Assembly (NCBI GenBank): GCA_002470825.1
Contig: DKOR01000017.1
Span: 33,798-97,797, forward strand
DNA from: Thiotrichaceae bacterium UBA7357
GTDB taxonomy: Bacteria; Pseudomonadota; Gammaproteobacteria; Eutrophobiales; Eutrophobiaceae
Length of the DNA stretch: 64,000 nucleotides
Reading direction: 5' to 3'
The position numbers and the translations under genes were made by a program. Under the pieces are notes generated by a model, which made no database searches, had not been told where the DNA came from, and worked only from the letters and a program-made list of their open reading frames with translations. Position 1 is the first letter of the stretch. Every line of letters begins with the position of its first letter. Shown piece after piece: positions 36,117 through 44,511 of this stretch.

Positions 36117-38312
36117 ATGCACCAAATCCCTCAAGTTGTACTACTCTCATTTTTATATGTTAATAGTGTAAACGCTGATCTCCATAGCGCTAGCAATGCT
36201 ATTTCCCGCGGAGATTATAAAACTGCAGTTGCAGAGTTTACAAAATTAGCAGAAAAAGGTGATGATAGAGCTCAGGCAAATCTGGGTTATATGTATTATG
36301 CTGGAGAAGGTGTATCTAAAGATTATAAGCAAGCCGTTTATTGGCATCGAAAAGCAGGAGTGCAAGGTAACAAAGATGCTCAATATAATCTTGCTATATC
36401 TTATGCATTTGGTGAAGGTGTAGCACAAAATTTAACTGAAGCCGTAGTATGGTATCGGCGAGCAGCTCTGCAAGGTCATGTTGTTTCTCAGTACAGTCTT
36501 GCTATTTCCTATGCTTATGGCGAAGGTGTATCAAAAAATCAAATAGAGGCTGCTCGATGGTTTTTTAAGGCTGCAAATCAAGATTATGCCAGAGCTCAAG
36601 TTCAACTAGGTAGCATGTATCATACTGGAGAAGGCGTAACTCAGAATTATTCTGAGGCAGCTCGCTGGTATCGTATGGCTGCTGATCAAGGCGATGCAAT
36701 AGCGCAATATAATCTCGGCAGTATGTACCGTTCAGGTAATGGAGTTGAGCAAAATCATTCTCAAGCAAAACGTTGGTTCAGACAATCAGCAGAACAAGGT
36801 TATACTGTTGCAAAAAATGAATTAGCAAGCCTTGAACGTTCTGCAGGTGCTGATGTTTTAACACAAAGAATTCAAGTAAAACCTGAATTTTACTCAACTG
36901 TGTCAAACAATCAGATGAATAAAGAAACACTAATCGAAACGATGAAATCTGAATATATCCAAGAAAAAAGTCTTCCCTCAAATAAGATAACTACACTAAC
37001 TTCTGAGTCAGAACAAATAAGTAAAAAATCAAATATCGCAGAGTCTGTTAAAAGATATCTTTTTAGTGTGAATAAAAAAGACCTATTAACACTTAAGAGT
37101 TCGCATCTGAATATTCCCCAACAATTTGTTGAGTCAACAGTAGCAGATCGTAAAATTCAGAAAGGTAAAACAATTGAGAAAAATAGTGAAAAAGTTTCTC
37201 TCTCGATGAATACTCTTCCTGCTAGATCATTAGAAACCTTCAAGAATATTGATTCTTCAGAAGTGACTATTCATATAGATACTACTTCTGAAACAGAACA
37301 ATCTATAGACACATCTAGAATTGAAAATGAAGCAGATTCAGTTAAATTAAAAAAAGTTAAAAAAACTCAATCTACCTCGAATATAATAACAAATTCAATT
37401 ATTACTCAAACAGAAAAGACTTCCATCGATAATATTAACAATATTACTCAAGAAGTCGAAACCGCAAAACCATCAGAAAATCTATCTGATTTTAATGTCC
37501 TTGATCATGAATTAGAACAGTTAAACATGTTAGCGACTCAAGGCGATAAGGATGCGCAACATAAATTAGGTTCACTTTATTATTCTGGAAATGGAGTAAA
37601 ACAAGATTTTTTCGTGTCCTCGTTATGGTATAGACGTGCGGCTCAACAAGGTAACGTAGATGCTCAATATAGTTTAGGAAATATGTATTTACTGGGCGAA
37701 GGCGTTCAGAAAGATAATCAACGAGGAGCTTATTGGTATAACCTGGCAGCTAAGAATGGCCATGCATTAGCAACTAATGGTCTTGAAAACCTAAAAAATT
37801 CAATCCATAGTAACGAACAATTAAATATAGAAAATAAGACTTTTAATTCATCAGTTATAGATATAACTGGTAAATTTGACTACGAAAAAGGTATGAGTCA
37901 TGCATTTGGTGATGGTGTACTAAAAGATGACCGCAGTGCGTTTAATTTATTTTATGCTGCAGCTGAAAAAAACTATACGTTAGCCCAATATCGAGTAGGC
38001 CTTGCCTATGCCTATGGTGAAGGAGTGCGTCAAGATACTAAACTAGCTGCCGAGTGGTATAAAAAGGCAGCTACACAAGGTCATACTATTGCTCAAAGAA
38101 ATTTAGCAATGATGTATCTTGATGGTACTGGTATTCAAAAAAATAAAGTATATGCTTTAGCTTGGTACAATATTGTTGCTAGTCAAGGAAATGTGATGGA
38201 TATACGTCGTCGTGATATATTACAAAAAGAATTTTCACAAAATGAACTAGCTCAATCTGAAGAATTGTCAAATGAAATATTAAACTACCTTAACAGTAGA
38301 TCGTCACTGTAA
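36117..38312 (+). CDS. Large exported Sel1-repeat protein
   Basis: 731 residues. A signal peptide spans about 1-20 (VVLLSFLYVNSVNA). About five Sel1 repeats of 36 residues follow (AQYNLAISYAFGEGVAQN, AAVWYRR-type helices) to about residue 235. Then comes about 230 residues of Ser/Thr/Lys-rich, probably disordered sequence (about 240-470). Sel1 repeats resume at about 475-545 and again at about 590-700, ending YALAWYNIVASQG. Sel1 proteins are periplasmic or secreted scaffolds, common in Legionella-like bacteria. The low-complexity middle is unusual. It may interact with cell-wall enzymes or a host; this is not shown. Confidence 0.88.
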   Translation: MHQIPQVVLLSFLYVNSVNADLHSASNAISRGDYKTAVAEFTKLAEKGDDRAQANLGYMYYAGEGVSKDYKQAVYWHRKAGVQGNKDAQYNLAISYAFGEGVAQNLTEAVVWYRRAALQGHVVSQYSLAISYAYGEGVSKNQIEAARWFFKAANQDYARAQVQLGSMYHTGEGVTQNYSEAARWYRMAADQGDAIAQYNLGSMYRSGNGVEQNHSQAKRWFRQSAEQGYTVAKNELASLERSAGADVLTQRIQVKPEFYSTVSNNQMNKETLIETMKSEYIQEKSLPSNKITTLTSESEQISKKSNIAESVKRYLFSVNKKDLLTLKSSHLNIPQQFVESTVADRKIQKGKTIEKNSEKVSLSMNTLPARSLETFKNIDSSEVTIHIDTTSETEQSIDTSRIENEADSVKLKKVKKTQSTSNIITNSIITQTEKTSIDNINNITQEVETAKPSENLSDFNVLDHELEQLNMLATQGDKDAQHKLGSLYYSGNGVKQDFFVSSLWYRRAAQQGNVDAQYSLGNMYLLGEGVQKDNQRGAYWYNLAAKNGHALATNGLENLKNSIHSNEQLNIENKTFNSSVIDITGKFDYEKGMSHAFGDGVLKDDRSAFNLFYAAAEKNYTLAQYRVGLAYAYGEGVRQDTKLAAEWYKKAATQGHTIAQRNLAMMYLDGTGIQKNKVYALAWYNIVASQGNVMDIRRRDILQKEFSQNELAQSEELSNEILNYLNSRSSL

Positions 38313-38395
38313 TTTTTTCAGTATCTATGTCCATTAATTTCATCGTTCCTTCTTTCTGGCATTATTCGAAATCATAATAATCACGTATTGATACT

Positions 38396-39196
38396 ATGTA
38401 TGATTCAAATATTAAAAATATCATCGAAATTGAGGCCTTAAATACCCGGTATAAAGACAAACAAATATTATCTGATATTTCACTGCTAGTGGAGCGCAAA
38501 GAAATCATGGTTATTATGGGGCATAGTGGTTCTGGTAAGAGTACGCTTCTGCGGCATATGATCGGTCTAGATACTCCTGTATCAGGCTCGGTAAAATTAT
38601 TTGGTAAAGAAATAACTAAATTAAAAAAAAGTAATCTGTATGAATTACGCAAACACATTGGTGTTGCCTTTCAAAGTGGTGCATTGTTTAGCTCGATGAC
38701 TTTACAAGAGAATGTTGAATTACCTCTACACCAACATACTAAACTCGACCATAGTACTATCCGTATAATGTCGCGTCTTAAGCTCGAATTAATGAAATTA
38801 ACTGATTACGAAGACTTAATGCCGGCAGAATTATCAGGTGGGATGTTGAAACGTGCTGGTTTGGCTAGAGCGGTAATAATGGACCCGAAAATACTTTTTT
38901 TTGATGAGCCTTCCGCTGGACTTGACCCAGTGACCTCTGCTGAGTTGGATGAATTGATTCTACAATTACGAAATGCCTTAAATATGACAATAGTTGTAGT
39001 CACGCACGAATTAGAAAGTGCGTTCAAGATAGCAGACAGAATCACCGTTATAGATAATGGTAGTCAAATAATTACAGGCGATAAAGAGGCAATTAGAAAA
39101 TCTACTGACCCCAGAATCGTTAATATGCTCCAACGAAAAGCAGTGAATAAAAATATTGATGCTGATGGTTATTTGAATAAATTAACTCGAAATTGA
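38396..39196 (+). CDS. mlaF: Phospholipid ABC transporter ATP-binding protein MlaF
   Basis: The ATPase of the Mla system, which moves phospholipids between the outer and inner membranes. The 266-residue protein has Walker A GHSGSGKST, a Q-loop in VAFQSGALFSSMT, signature LSGGMLKRAGLARA, and Walker B ILFFDEPSAGLDP, followed by the switch His in VVTHE. The GALFSSMT and SGGMLKR variants are typical of MlaF. mlaE follows after 7 bases and mlaD after 9 more, so they form an operon. No mlaB gene is present. Confidence 0.95.
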   Translation: MYDSNIKNIIEIEALNTRYKDKQILSDISLLVERKEIMVIMGHSGSGKSTLLRHMIGLDTPVSGSVKLFGKEITKLKKSNLYELRKHIGVAFQSGALFSSMTLQENVELPLHQHTKLDHSTIRIMSRLKLELMKLTDYEDLMPAELSGGMLKRAGLARAVIMDPKILFFDEPSAGLDPVTSAELDELILQLRNALNMTIVVVTHELESAFKIADRITVIDNGSQIITGDKEAIRKSTDPRIVNMLQRKAVNKNIDADGYLNKLTRN

Positions 39197-39203
39197 GTTC
39201 ACG

Positions 39204-39992
39204 ATGAACACAAACAAACCCCAAATATTATTATCAATTGAATCTGCATTGGTAAGACTCGGTATTGGTGGATTATTTTTATTTGAAACAATAATCATTA
39301 TCGTGTTGCCACCTTACTCATTGAAATCATTGATAAAACAGGTTGCTTTTATTGGTGCACGTTCATTATCTGTTATTGTTATTGCTGGATTATTTGTCGG
39401 CATGGTCATTGCTCTTCAATTTCATGATACATTGGTGCGCTTTGGTTCTGTTAGTTTACTTGGTTCAGCAGTTGGTTTGAGTTTAATTCGTGAACTAGGG
39501 CCAGTACTGACTGCTCTGATGATTACTGGAAGAGCAGGTTCAGCAATGTGTGCTGAAATAGGTATTATGCGTGTAGATAACCAAATAGATGCATTGGAAT
39601 GTATGGCCATAGATCCTTATCGTTACCTTTTCGCACCGCGAATTCTTGCTGGTATTATTTGTGTCCCCATATTAACAACAATATTTATTTTAGTTGGAAT
39701 CTTTGGTGGTTATTTTGTAGGCGTTGTCTTATTTGGTGTCAATCCAGGCTCTTACTTTCAAGGGATGTCTGATACTGTATTAAACCGCGATCTCTTTATG
39801 GGCTTTTCCAAGTCACTCGTGTTTGGATTACTTATCGTATGGATAGCCTGTGATAAGGGATTTCACTTACATCTCGATAAACATGGTGCTTTTGGCTCTG
39901 AAGGGGTCAGTCGTATCACTACCGAAGCTGTCGTATTATCTTCTATTGCTATCCTATTTACTGATTATTTACTCAGTGCCTTGATACTGTAA
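39204..39992 (+). CDS. mlaE: Phospholipid ABC transporter permease MlaE
   Basis: The integral membrane subunit of Mla. 262 residues with several membrane segments and the MlaE-family sequences GARSLSVIVIAGLFVGMVIALQ-like (about residues 50-72), LIRELGPVLTALMITGRAGS and AEIGIMRVDNQIDALECMAI. These form the ATPase-contact region and are conserved among MlaE/TGD1 proteins. Length is normal. It sits between mlaF and mlaD. Confidence 0.95.
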   Translation: MNTNKPQILLSIESALVRLGIGGLFLFETIIIIVLPPYSLKSLIKQVAFIGARSLSVIVIAGLFVGMVIALQFHDTLVRFGSVSLLGSAVGLSLIRELGPVLTALMITGRAGSAMCAEIGIMRVDNQIDALECMAIDPYRYLFAPRILAGIICVPILTTIFILVGIFGGYFVGVVLFGVNPGSYFQGMSDTVLNRDLFMGFSKSLVFGLLIVWIACDKGFHLHLDKHGAFGSEGVSRITTEAVVLSSIAILFTDYLLSALIL

Positions 39993-40001
39993 ACTGCGCC
40001 T

Positions 40002-40454
40002 ATGAATAAAAAACAACATACCGAATTACTTGTAGGAATATTTTTGCTTGCTGGAATTGTTGCAATTACATTTCTTGCTCTAAAAATGGGCGACCTAGAT
40101 CTATTTGATAACAATCAGTACGTAATAAAAACAAGATTTACTTCTGCATCTGGTCTGAAAGAAGGTGCATATGTGGAGGTAGCTGGAGTCACAGTGGGTA
40201 AAGTCAAACAAATTTCTTTTAACCCTAAGACTTATCTAGCCGACATCAATCTCAGTTTGCAAAGTAATGTCAATATACCGGAAGACTCTATTGCATCGAT
40301 AAGGACATCAGGAATTATTGGAGATAAGTTTATAAAAATATCTGCTGGTGGTAGTGATACTTATCTTGAACCTGGCATGGAGATTGTCGAAACAGAACCT
40401 TCAATAAATCTAGAAGAGTTAATCAGTAAATATATCTTCGAATCAGATGATTAA
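40002..40454 (+). CDS. mlaD: MCE-domain protein MlaD
   Basis: 150 residues: one N-terminal membrane helix (LVGIFLLAGIVAITFLAL) and one MCE domain (YVIKTRFTSASGLKEGAYVE, VAGVTVGKVKQISF, SIASIRTSGIIGDKFIKIS). It forms the periplasmic hexameric ring of Mla. It is shorter than E. coli MlaD (183), lacking the C-terminal tail. The stop is 38 bases from the convergent mlaC stop. Confidence 0.94.
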   Translation: MNKKQHTELLVGIFLLAGIVAITFLALKMGDLDLFDNNQYVIKTRFTSASGLKEGAYVEVAGVTVGKVKQISFNPKTYLADINLSLQSNVNIPEDSIASIRTSGIIGDKFIKISAGGSDTYLEPGMEIVETEPSINLEELISKYIFESDD

Positions 40455-40477
40455 TATTAACTATTTCCGTTAACATT
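40453..40477. terminator. Possible bidirectional terminator hairpin between mlaD and mlaC
   Basis: AATATTAAC and GTTAACATT pair (8 of 9) around a 7-base loop between the convergent mlaD and mlaC genes. There is no T-run on the plus strand, so the stem is weak support. Confidence 0.3.
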
Positions 40478-40492
40478 CATAATACCCAACTA

Positions 40493-41089
40493 CTATTTTT
40501 GAGTGGCCTTGTATTTGTTTATTCTCGCTTTTATGTCAGTTAACAATCCATCCATTCCATCATTCTTCACGATGGCAGAGAAAGTGCTTCTATAATTATT
40601 GACCAGACTTACGCCTTCAATAACCACATCATAGGCAAACCAGCTGCCGTCATTTTCCTTAAGCTTATAGTTCACTGGAATTTCTACGTCATCTGTGATG
40701 ATTAAAGTTTCTACTATTGCTCGTTTATCTCGAATTGTTTCTCCTACAAATTCTACTTTCTGATTTGTATAGGCTTCTATTTTTGTTCTATAGGTATCCT
40801 CAAGATATTGAGAAAAGAAAAAAACAAATTGCTGGCGTTCTTCTGGAGTTGCTTGTTTCCAGTTCGTCGCTAGAATACTTTGCGACATACTTCGAAAATC
40901 AAAGCTCTCGTTGATAACCACACCAATTTTTTTCCATCTGTCTTCTTTATCGAGAGATTTGTCTTTTAAAACTGTAATAACTTTCTCAACAGAATCTTTA
41001 ACACGATCGCTAGGAGTGGAAAACTGCTCTGCTAGTACTATTCCTGTAAACAGACTGAAGAGAATATAAAATATACATTTTTTTATCAT
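40493..41089 (-). CDS. mlaC: Periplasmic phospholipid-binding protein MlaC
   Basis: 198 residues from ATG 41089 (a GTG at 41107 is possible). A signal peptide (CIFYILFSLFTGIVLA) is followed by the MlaC fold: SFDFRSMSQSILATNWKQAT, EERQQFVFFFSQYLEDTY and the sheet VNYKLKENDGSWFAYDVVIE. MlaC ferries phospholipid between the outer-membrane MlaA and the MlaD ring. In most Gammaproteobacteria it is in the mlaFEDCB operon; here it is on the opposite strand, convergent to mlaD. Confidence 0.92.
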   Translation of the reverse strand: MIKKCIFYILFSLFTGIVLAEQFSTPSDRVKDSVEKVITVLKDKSLDKEDRWKKIGVVINESFDFRSMSQSILATNWKQATPEERQQFVFFFSQYLEDTYRTKIEAYTNQKVEFVGETIRDKRAIVETLIITDDVEIPVNYKLKENDGSWFAYDVVIEGVSLVNNYRSTFSAIVKNDGMDGLLTDIKARINKYKATQK

Positions 41090-41629
41090 TTTTATATTTA
41101 TCACCAATTTCTTTATTAAAATCTATCTCGCACCATTTGAATTGACCAGAATCTGAAAATAATATTCTCGCCATAAAATATGATTATATTAGTACAAATT
41201 ATCTTCATACCATAACATCAGATCATTAACCCCCAACGATTATCTGTATTGATTGAATATACGAGTGATAATAATAAGATTTACCATCTTATTATATCAT
41301 TTTATTAACAACAATATGCTTTAGATAATCTTGTATAACCCATATTTCGGTGAATAAGCTATATTATATAAACGTAAATATGGGACTGAAGATTCGCAAC
41401 CTAATTAATAAAAAATTACTAGTCTCATTTATGATAGATTCACTGTTTAATCTTTTGATACCTGACAACCTTTTCATAAACCTATTTTTTTTGACAAAAC
41501 AACCATTAATACTAATAGTATGCAGCCCTTCTTTTTTTAATTACAATTACTCAAACTCACGAAAATATTCTAATATTCAATTATTTATGTAAACTGAACC
41601 AATCAAAATAAATTTTTATAAACTTTGAT
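41090..41629. other. Gene-poor spacer with a long hairpin
   Basis: 540 bases between divergent genes. It holds a long hairpin (41266-41299) followed by TTTTATT. An 80-codon plus frame at 41350-41592 from GTG has a poor ribosome site and composition, so I do not call it. Confidence 0.45.
41266..41299 (+). terminator. 14-bp AT-rich hairpin with T-run (orphan)
   Basis: TGAT-A-ATAATAAGAT (41266-41280) pairs with ATCTTATTAT-ATCA (41286-41299) with one bulged A and a 5-base loop, followed by TTTTATT. It looks like an intrinsic terminator on the plus strand, but no plus-strand gene ends nearby; mlaC starts 177 bases to the left in the opposite direction. Confidence 0.4.
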
Positions 41630-42310
41630 ATGAATAAGAAAAAAATAATACTTTTCACTCTCTTCATCACTCTTGTGACTTTATTTTTTGTATTCGACTT
41701 TGATGAGTATTTCAATTTAGCCTATATTAAATCCCAACAGGAAATAATCAATGATTATTACTCCTTGAACCCTGTGAAAACCGGTTTAATTTTTTTTATA
41801 AGCTATGTATTAGTCACTGGTGTCTCTCTACCAGGTGCGGGAATAATGACTTTGGCTGGAGGCACAATCTTTGGCTTTATTTGGGGTACTATATTAGTAT
41901 CTTTCGGTTCTGTATTCGGAGCGACTATTGCATTTTTAATTACTCGCTATATATTTCATGACTATGTTCAAGAAAATTTTGGTAAATATCTAAAGCCAAT
42001 AAACCATGGCATTAAAAAAGAAGGTGACTTATATCTGTTTACTATCAGGATCGTGCCTATCTTTCCTTTTTTTATTGTTAATATATTAATGGCTTTAACC
42101 CCAATCAAAACACTGAATTTTTCACTCGTGAGCCAAATCGCCATGTTAATACCAACGATGGTCTTTGTGAATGCTGGCACACAACTAGCTCACATAACAT
42201 CTCCTAGAGATGTTTTATCACCTGAATTGATTGTTTCTTTCGTGTTATTAGGTTTTTTCCCATATATAGGAAAACGAATACTTTCAATTATAAAAAAAAA
42301 TGATGTTTAA
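41630..42310 (+). CDS. TVP38/TMEM64 (VTT/DedA-type) membrane protein
   Basis: 226 residues with about five membrane segments. It has the VTT signatures SLPGAGIMTLAGGTIFGFIWG and GSVFGATIAFLITRY, then RIVPIFPFFIVNILMALTPI. Such proteins scramble or flip lipids or transport small ions; many bacterial members are unassigned. Its stop overlaps the start of the FAD reductase gene by 11 bases, so translation is coupled. The same pairing of TVP38 with a MerA-like reductase is known in other bacteria. Confidence 0.9.
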   Translation: MNKKKIILFTLFITLVTLFFVFDFDEYFNLAYIKSQQEIINDYYSLNPVKTGLIFFISYVLVTGVSLPGAGIMTLAGGTIFGFIWGTILVSFGSVFGATIAFLITRYIFHDYVQENFGKYLKPINHGIKKEGDLYLFTIRIVPIFPFFIVNILMALTPIKTLNFSLVSQIAMLIPTMVFVNAGTQLAHITSPRDVLSPELIVSFVLLGFFPYIGKRILSIIKKNDV

Positions 42311-43754
42311 TAAAGTAAAAAAATTTGATCGCAATTTAATCGTTATTGGTGGAGGTTCCGCCGGACTCGTTTCAGCCTTAATTGCTGCAACTCTTAATGC
42401 AAAAGTTACACTGATAGAAAAACATAAAATGGGTGGAGATTGTTTGAATACTGGCTGTGTTCCTTCCAAAGCATTAATCAAATCTGCAAAAGTTGCATCA
42501 CTCATAAAACGCGCCAATGAATTCGGAATTAATGTACCTGCATCCAATATCAACTTTCCTGCTGTCATGAAACGCATTCAATCGATCATCTTAAAAATAG
42601 AACCTCATGACTCTGTAGAGCGTCTTGAAAATCTAGGTGTCGAATGCATCAAGGGGGAAGCAAAAATAATATCTCCATGGAGCGTAGAAACAAACGGCAA
42701 AATATTAAGTACGCGTAGCATTATCGTTGCAACTGGCGCTCAACCATTTGTGCCTAATATAAAAGGTATTGATCAATTGGAATACCTAACATCAGATAAT
42801 TTATGGGATATTAGAGAGTTACCCAAACGTTTGATCGTATTGGGTGGTGGCCCTGTTGGTTGCGAGCTATCTCAGGCCTTTGCACGTTTGGGTAGTCAAG
42901 TAACACAAATTGAAATCTTATCGCGAATAATGATTAAAGAAGACAATGAGGTTGCATCCCTTCTAACTAAAAAATTTGAAGATGAAGGTATTGATATTCG
43001 TACGGACCATGTTGCTAAAGAAATAGTTATTGAAGGTAATAAGAAAAAACTAATTTGTGAAAAGCAGAGTGAAACTATTGAAATACAATTTGATGAAATT
43101 CTTATTGCGATTGGTCGAACTGCTAATAGTAATGGTTTTGGTTTAGAAGAACTTGGTGTTAAATTAAATCCAAACAAAACAGTCCATGTTAATGAAAAAT
43201 TACAGTCTTCTATATCTAATATATATGCTTGCGGCGATGTTGCCGGACCCTACCAGTTGACTCATACCGCTTCACATCAAGCCTGGCATGCCACAGTCAA
43301 TGCACTTTTTGGTAAATTGAAATCATTTAAGGTGGATTATTCTGTAATACCCTGGGCAACCTTTACTGATCCTGAAATAGCTCGAGTGGGTCTGAATGAA
43401 CAAGAAGCAAAAGAAAGAGGTCTATCATATGACGTCACATCTTATGGCATTGATGATTTAGATAGAGCCATAACAGAAGGCGAAGAGCATGGCATTGTTA
43501 AAGTGCTTACCGTTTCAGGTAAAGATAGAATACTAGGAGTCACTATTATTGGTAATAATGCTGGTGAATTAATCACTGAATATATTAGTGCAATGAAACA
43601 TGACTTCGGAATGAACAAGATACTAAGCACAATTCATATCTATCCGACATTCTCAGAAGCAAATAAATTCGTAGCTGGGGCATGGAAAAAAGCCAATGCA
43701 CCAAAAAAATTATTAAAGCTAGTTACGAAATATCATCGCTGGATGCGGAGTTAA
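42300..43754 (+). CDS. FAD-dependent pyridine nucleotide-disulfide oxidoreductase (MerA-like fold)
   Basis: 484 residues with the FAD motif LIVIGGGSAGLVSALIAA, redox-active C48 and C53 in GGDCLNTGCVPSKA, NAD(P) motif VLGGGPVGCELSQAF, and ACGDVAG before the interface domain. The C-terminal dimer domain has IHIYPTFSEA where lipoamide and glutathione reductases have HPT-E; the active-site His is replaced by Tyr. The C-terminal Cys pair of mercuric reductase is absent, so this is not MerA. Two ATG codons (42300, 42303) are possible. It is co-translated with the TVP38 gene; the electron acceptor is unknown. Confidence 0.88.
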   Translation: MMFNKVKKFDRNLIVIGGGSAGLVSALIAATLNAKVTLIEKHKMGGDCLNTGCVPSKALIKSAKVASLIKRANEFGINVPASNINFPAVMKRIQSIILKIEPHDSVERLENLGVECIKGEAKIISPWSVETNGKILSTRSIIVATGAQPFVPNIKGIDQLEYLTSDNLWDIRELPKRLIVLGGGPVGCELSQAFARLGSQVTQIEILSRIMIKEDNEVASLLTKKFEDEGIDIRTDHVAKEIVIEGNKKKLICEKQSETIEIQFDEILIAIGRTANSNGFGLEELGVKLNPNKTVHVNEKLQSSISNIYACGDVAGPYQLTHTASHQAWHATVNALFGKLKSFKVDYSVIPWATFTDPEIARVGLNEQEAKERGLSYDVTSYGIDDLDRAITEGEEHGIVKVLTVSGKDRILGVTIIGNNAGELITEYISAMKHDFGMNKILSTIHIYPTFSEANKFVAGAWKKANAPKKLLKLVTKYHRWMRS

Positions 43755-43757
43755 TCT

Positions 43758-44423
43758 TTAAATAATAAACTCACGAATAACTTCTAATTTTGATTTATCA
43801 GTTCCGGCTTCCATTTCGCTCGGTATGTCCTTTCCAACAATAACTGCCTCACGTTTAGCTAATTGCTCAAACCAACGCGTTAAATGCGGTAAATTTTCAA
43901 TAGATAGGCCAGACCATTTGTGCCCACTAATCCATGGCCAAGTAGCCATATCAGCAATTGAATAATCACCCGCGAGATATTGATTTTCCGCAAGTCGATT
44001 ATCTAATATTTCATATAGACGCGCACATTCCTTGTGATAGCGTTCTATAGCATAGGGAATACTTTTAGGAGCATATCTATGAAATACATTCGCCTGTCCC
44101 TGCATTGGACCAACACCACCCATTTGAAACATTAGCCACTGCATAACTAAAGTTCGACCTTTTGTATCTTGAGGCATGAATTGCCCTGTTTTTTCAGCTA
44201 GATAAACTAAGATTGCACCAGATTCAAACACTTTAAAATCATCAAAATCACGATCGATTATCGTAGGAATTCGACCATTTGGATTTAATTTAAGATACCA
44301 ATCTTCTTTTTGTTCTCTAGCACCTAAATCGATTCGATGTACTCTATATTCTAATGCCATTTCTTCTAAGGCAATGGTCACTTTGTGGCCGTTTGGTGTA
44401 GCAGAGGTGAAAAGTTCTATCAT
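43758..44423 (-). CDS. Glutathione S-transferase, YfcG/YghU-like (Nu class)
   Basis: 221 residues. The N-terminal thioredoxin fold starts MIELFTSATPNGHKVTIALEE; the TPN motif is the glutathione-disulfide-binding site of Nu-class enzymes such as YfcG. NPNGRIPTIIDRDFDDF and ESGAILVYLAEK give the rest of the glutathione site, and the helical domain ends with ADMATWPWISGHKW. YfcG has disulfide-bond reductase activity, which fits the neighbouring glutathione reductase. The two genes are divergent with 88 bases between. Confidence 0.9.
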   Translation of the reverse strand: MIELFTSATPNGHKVTIALEEMALEYRVHRIDLGAREQKEDWYLKLNPNGRIPTIIDRDFDDFKVFESGAILVYLAEKTGQFMPQDTKGRTLVMQWLMFQMGGVGPMQGQANVFHRYAPKSIPYAIERYHKECARLYEILDNRLAENQYLAGDYSIADMATWPWISGHKWSGLSIENLPHLTRWFEQLAKREAVIVGKDIPSEMEAGTDKSKLEVIREFII

Positions 44424-44477
44424 TTTTAAATATTAGCTTTAACAAAACATGCGATTATAAAATTTATTATAATTGGG

Positions 44478-44496
44478 TTATTATTTCTAATAATAA
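44478..44496. promoter_or_regulatory. Palindrome in the gst/gor divergent promoter
   Basis: TTATTATT and AATAATAA flank TCT, 16 bases before the gor ATG and 55 bases before the divergent GST start. Its position suggests a shared regulator site. The AT-only content makes chance possible. Confidence 0.35.
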
Positions 44497-44511
44497 TGGG
44501 AATATAACACA

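Noticed and set aside
41350..41592. 80-codon plus-strand frame upstream of the TVP38 gene
   Set aside because: It starts at GTG without a ribosome site and its Leu/Asn/Phe-rich sequence looks like translated AT-rich spacer.
42300..43754. Mercuric reductase MerA
   Set aside because: The fold and N-terminal Cys pair fit, but the C-terminal vicinal Cys pair and any mer neighbours are missing.
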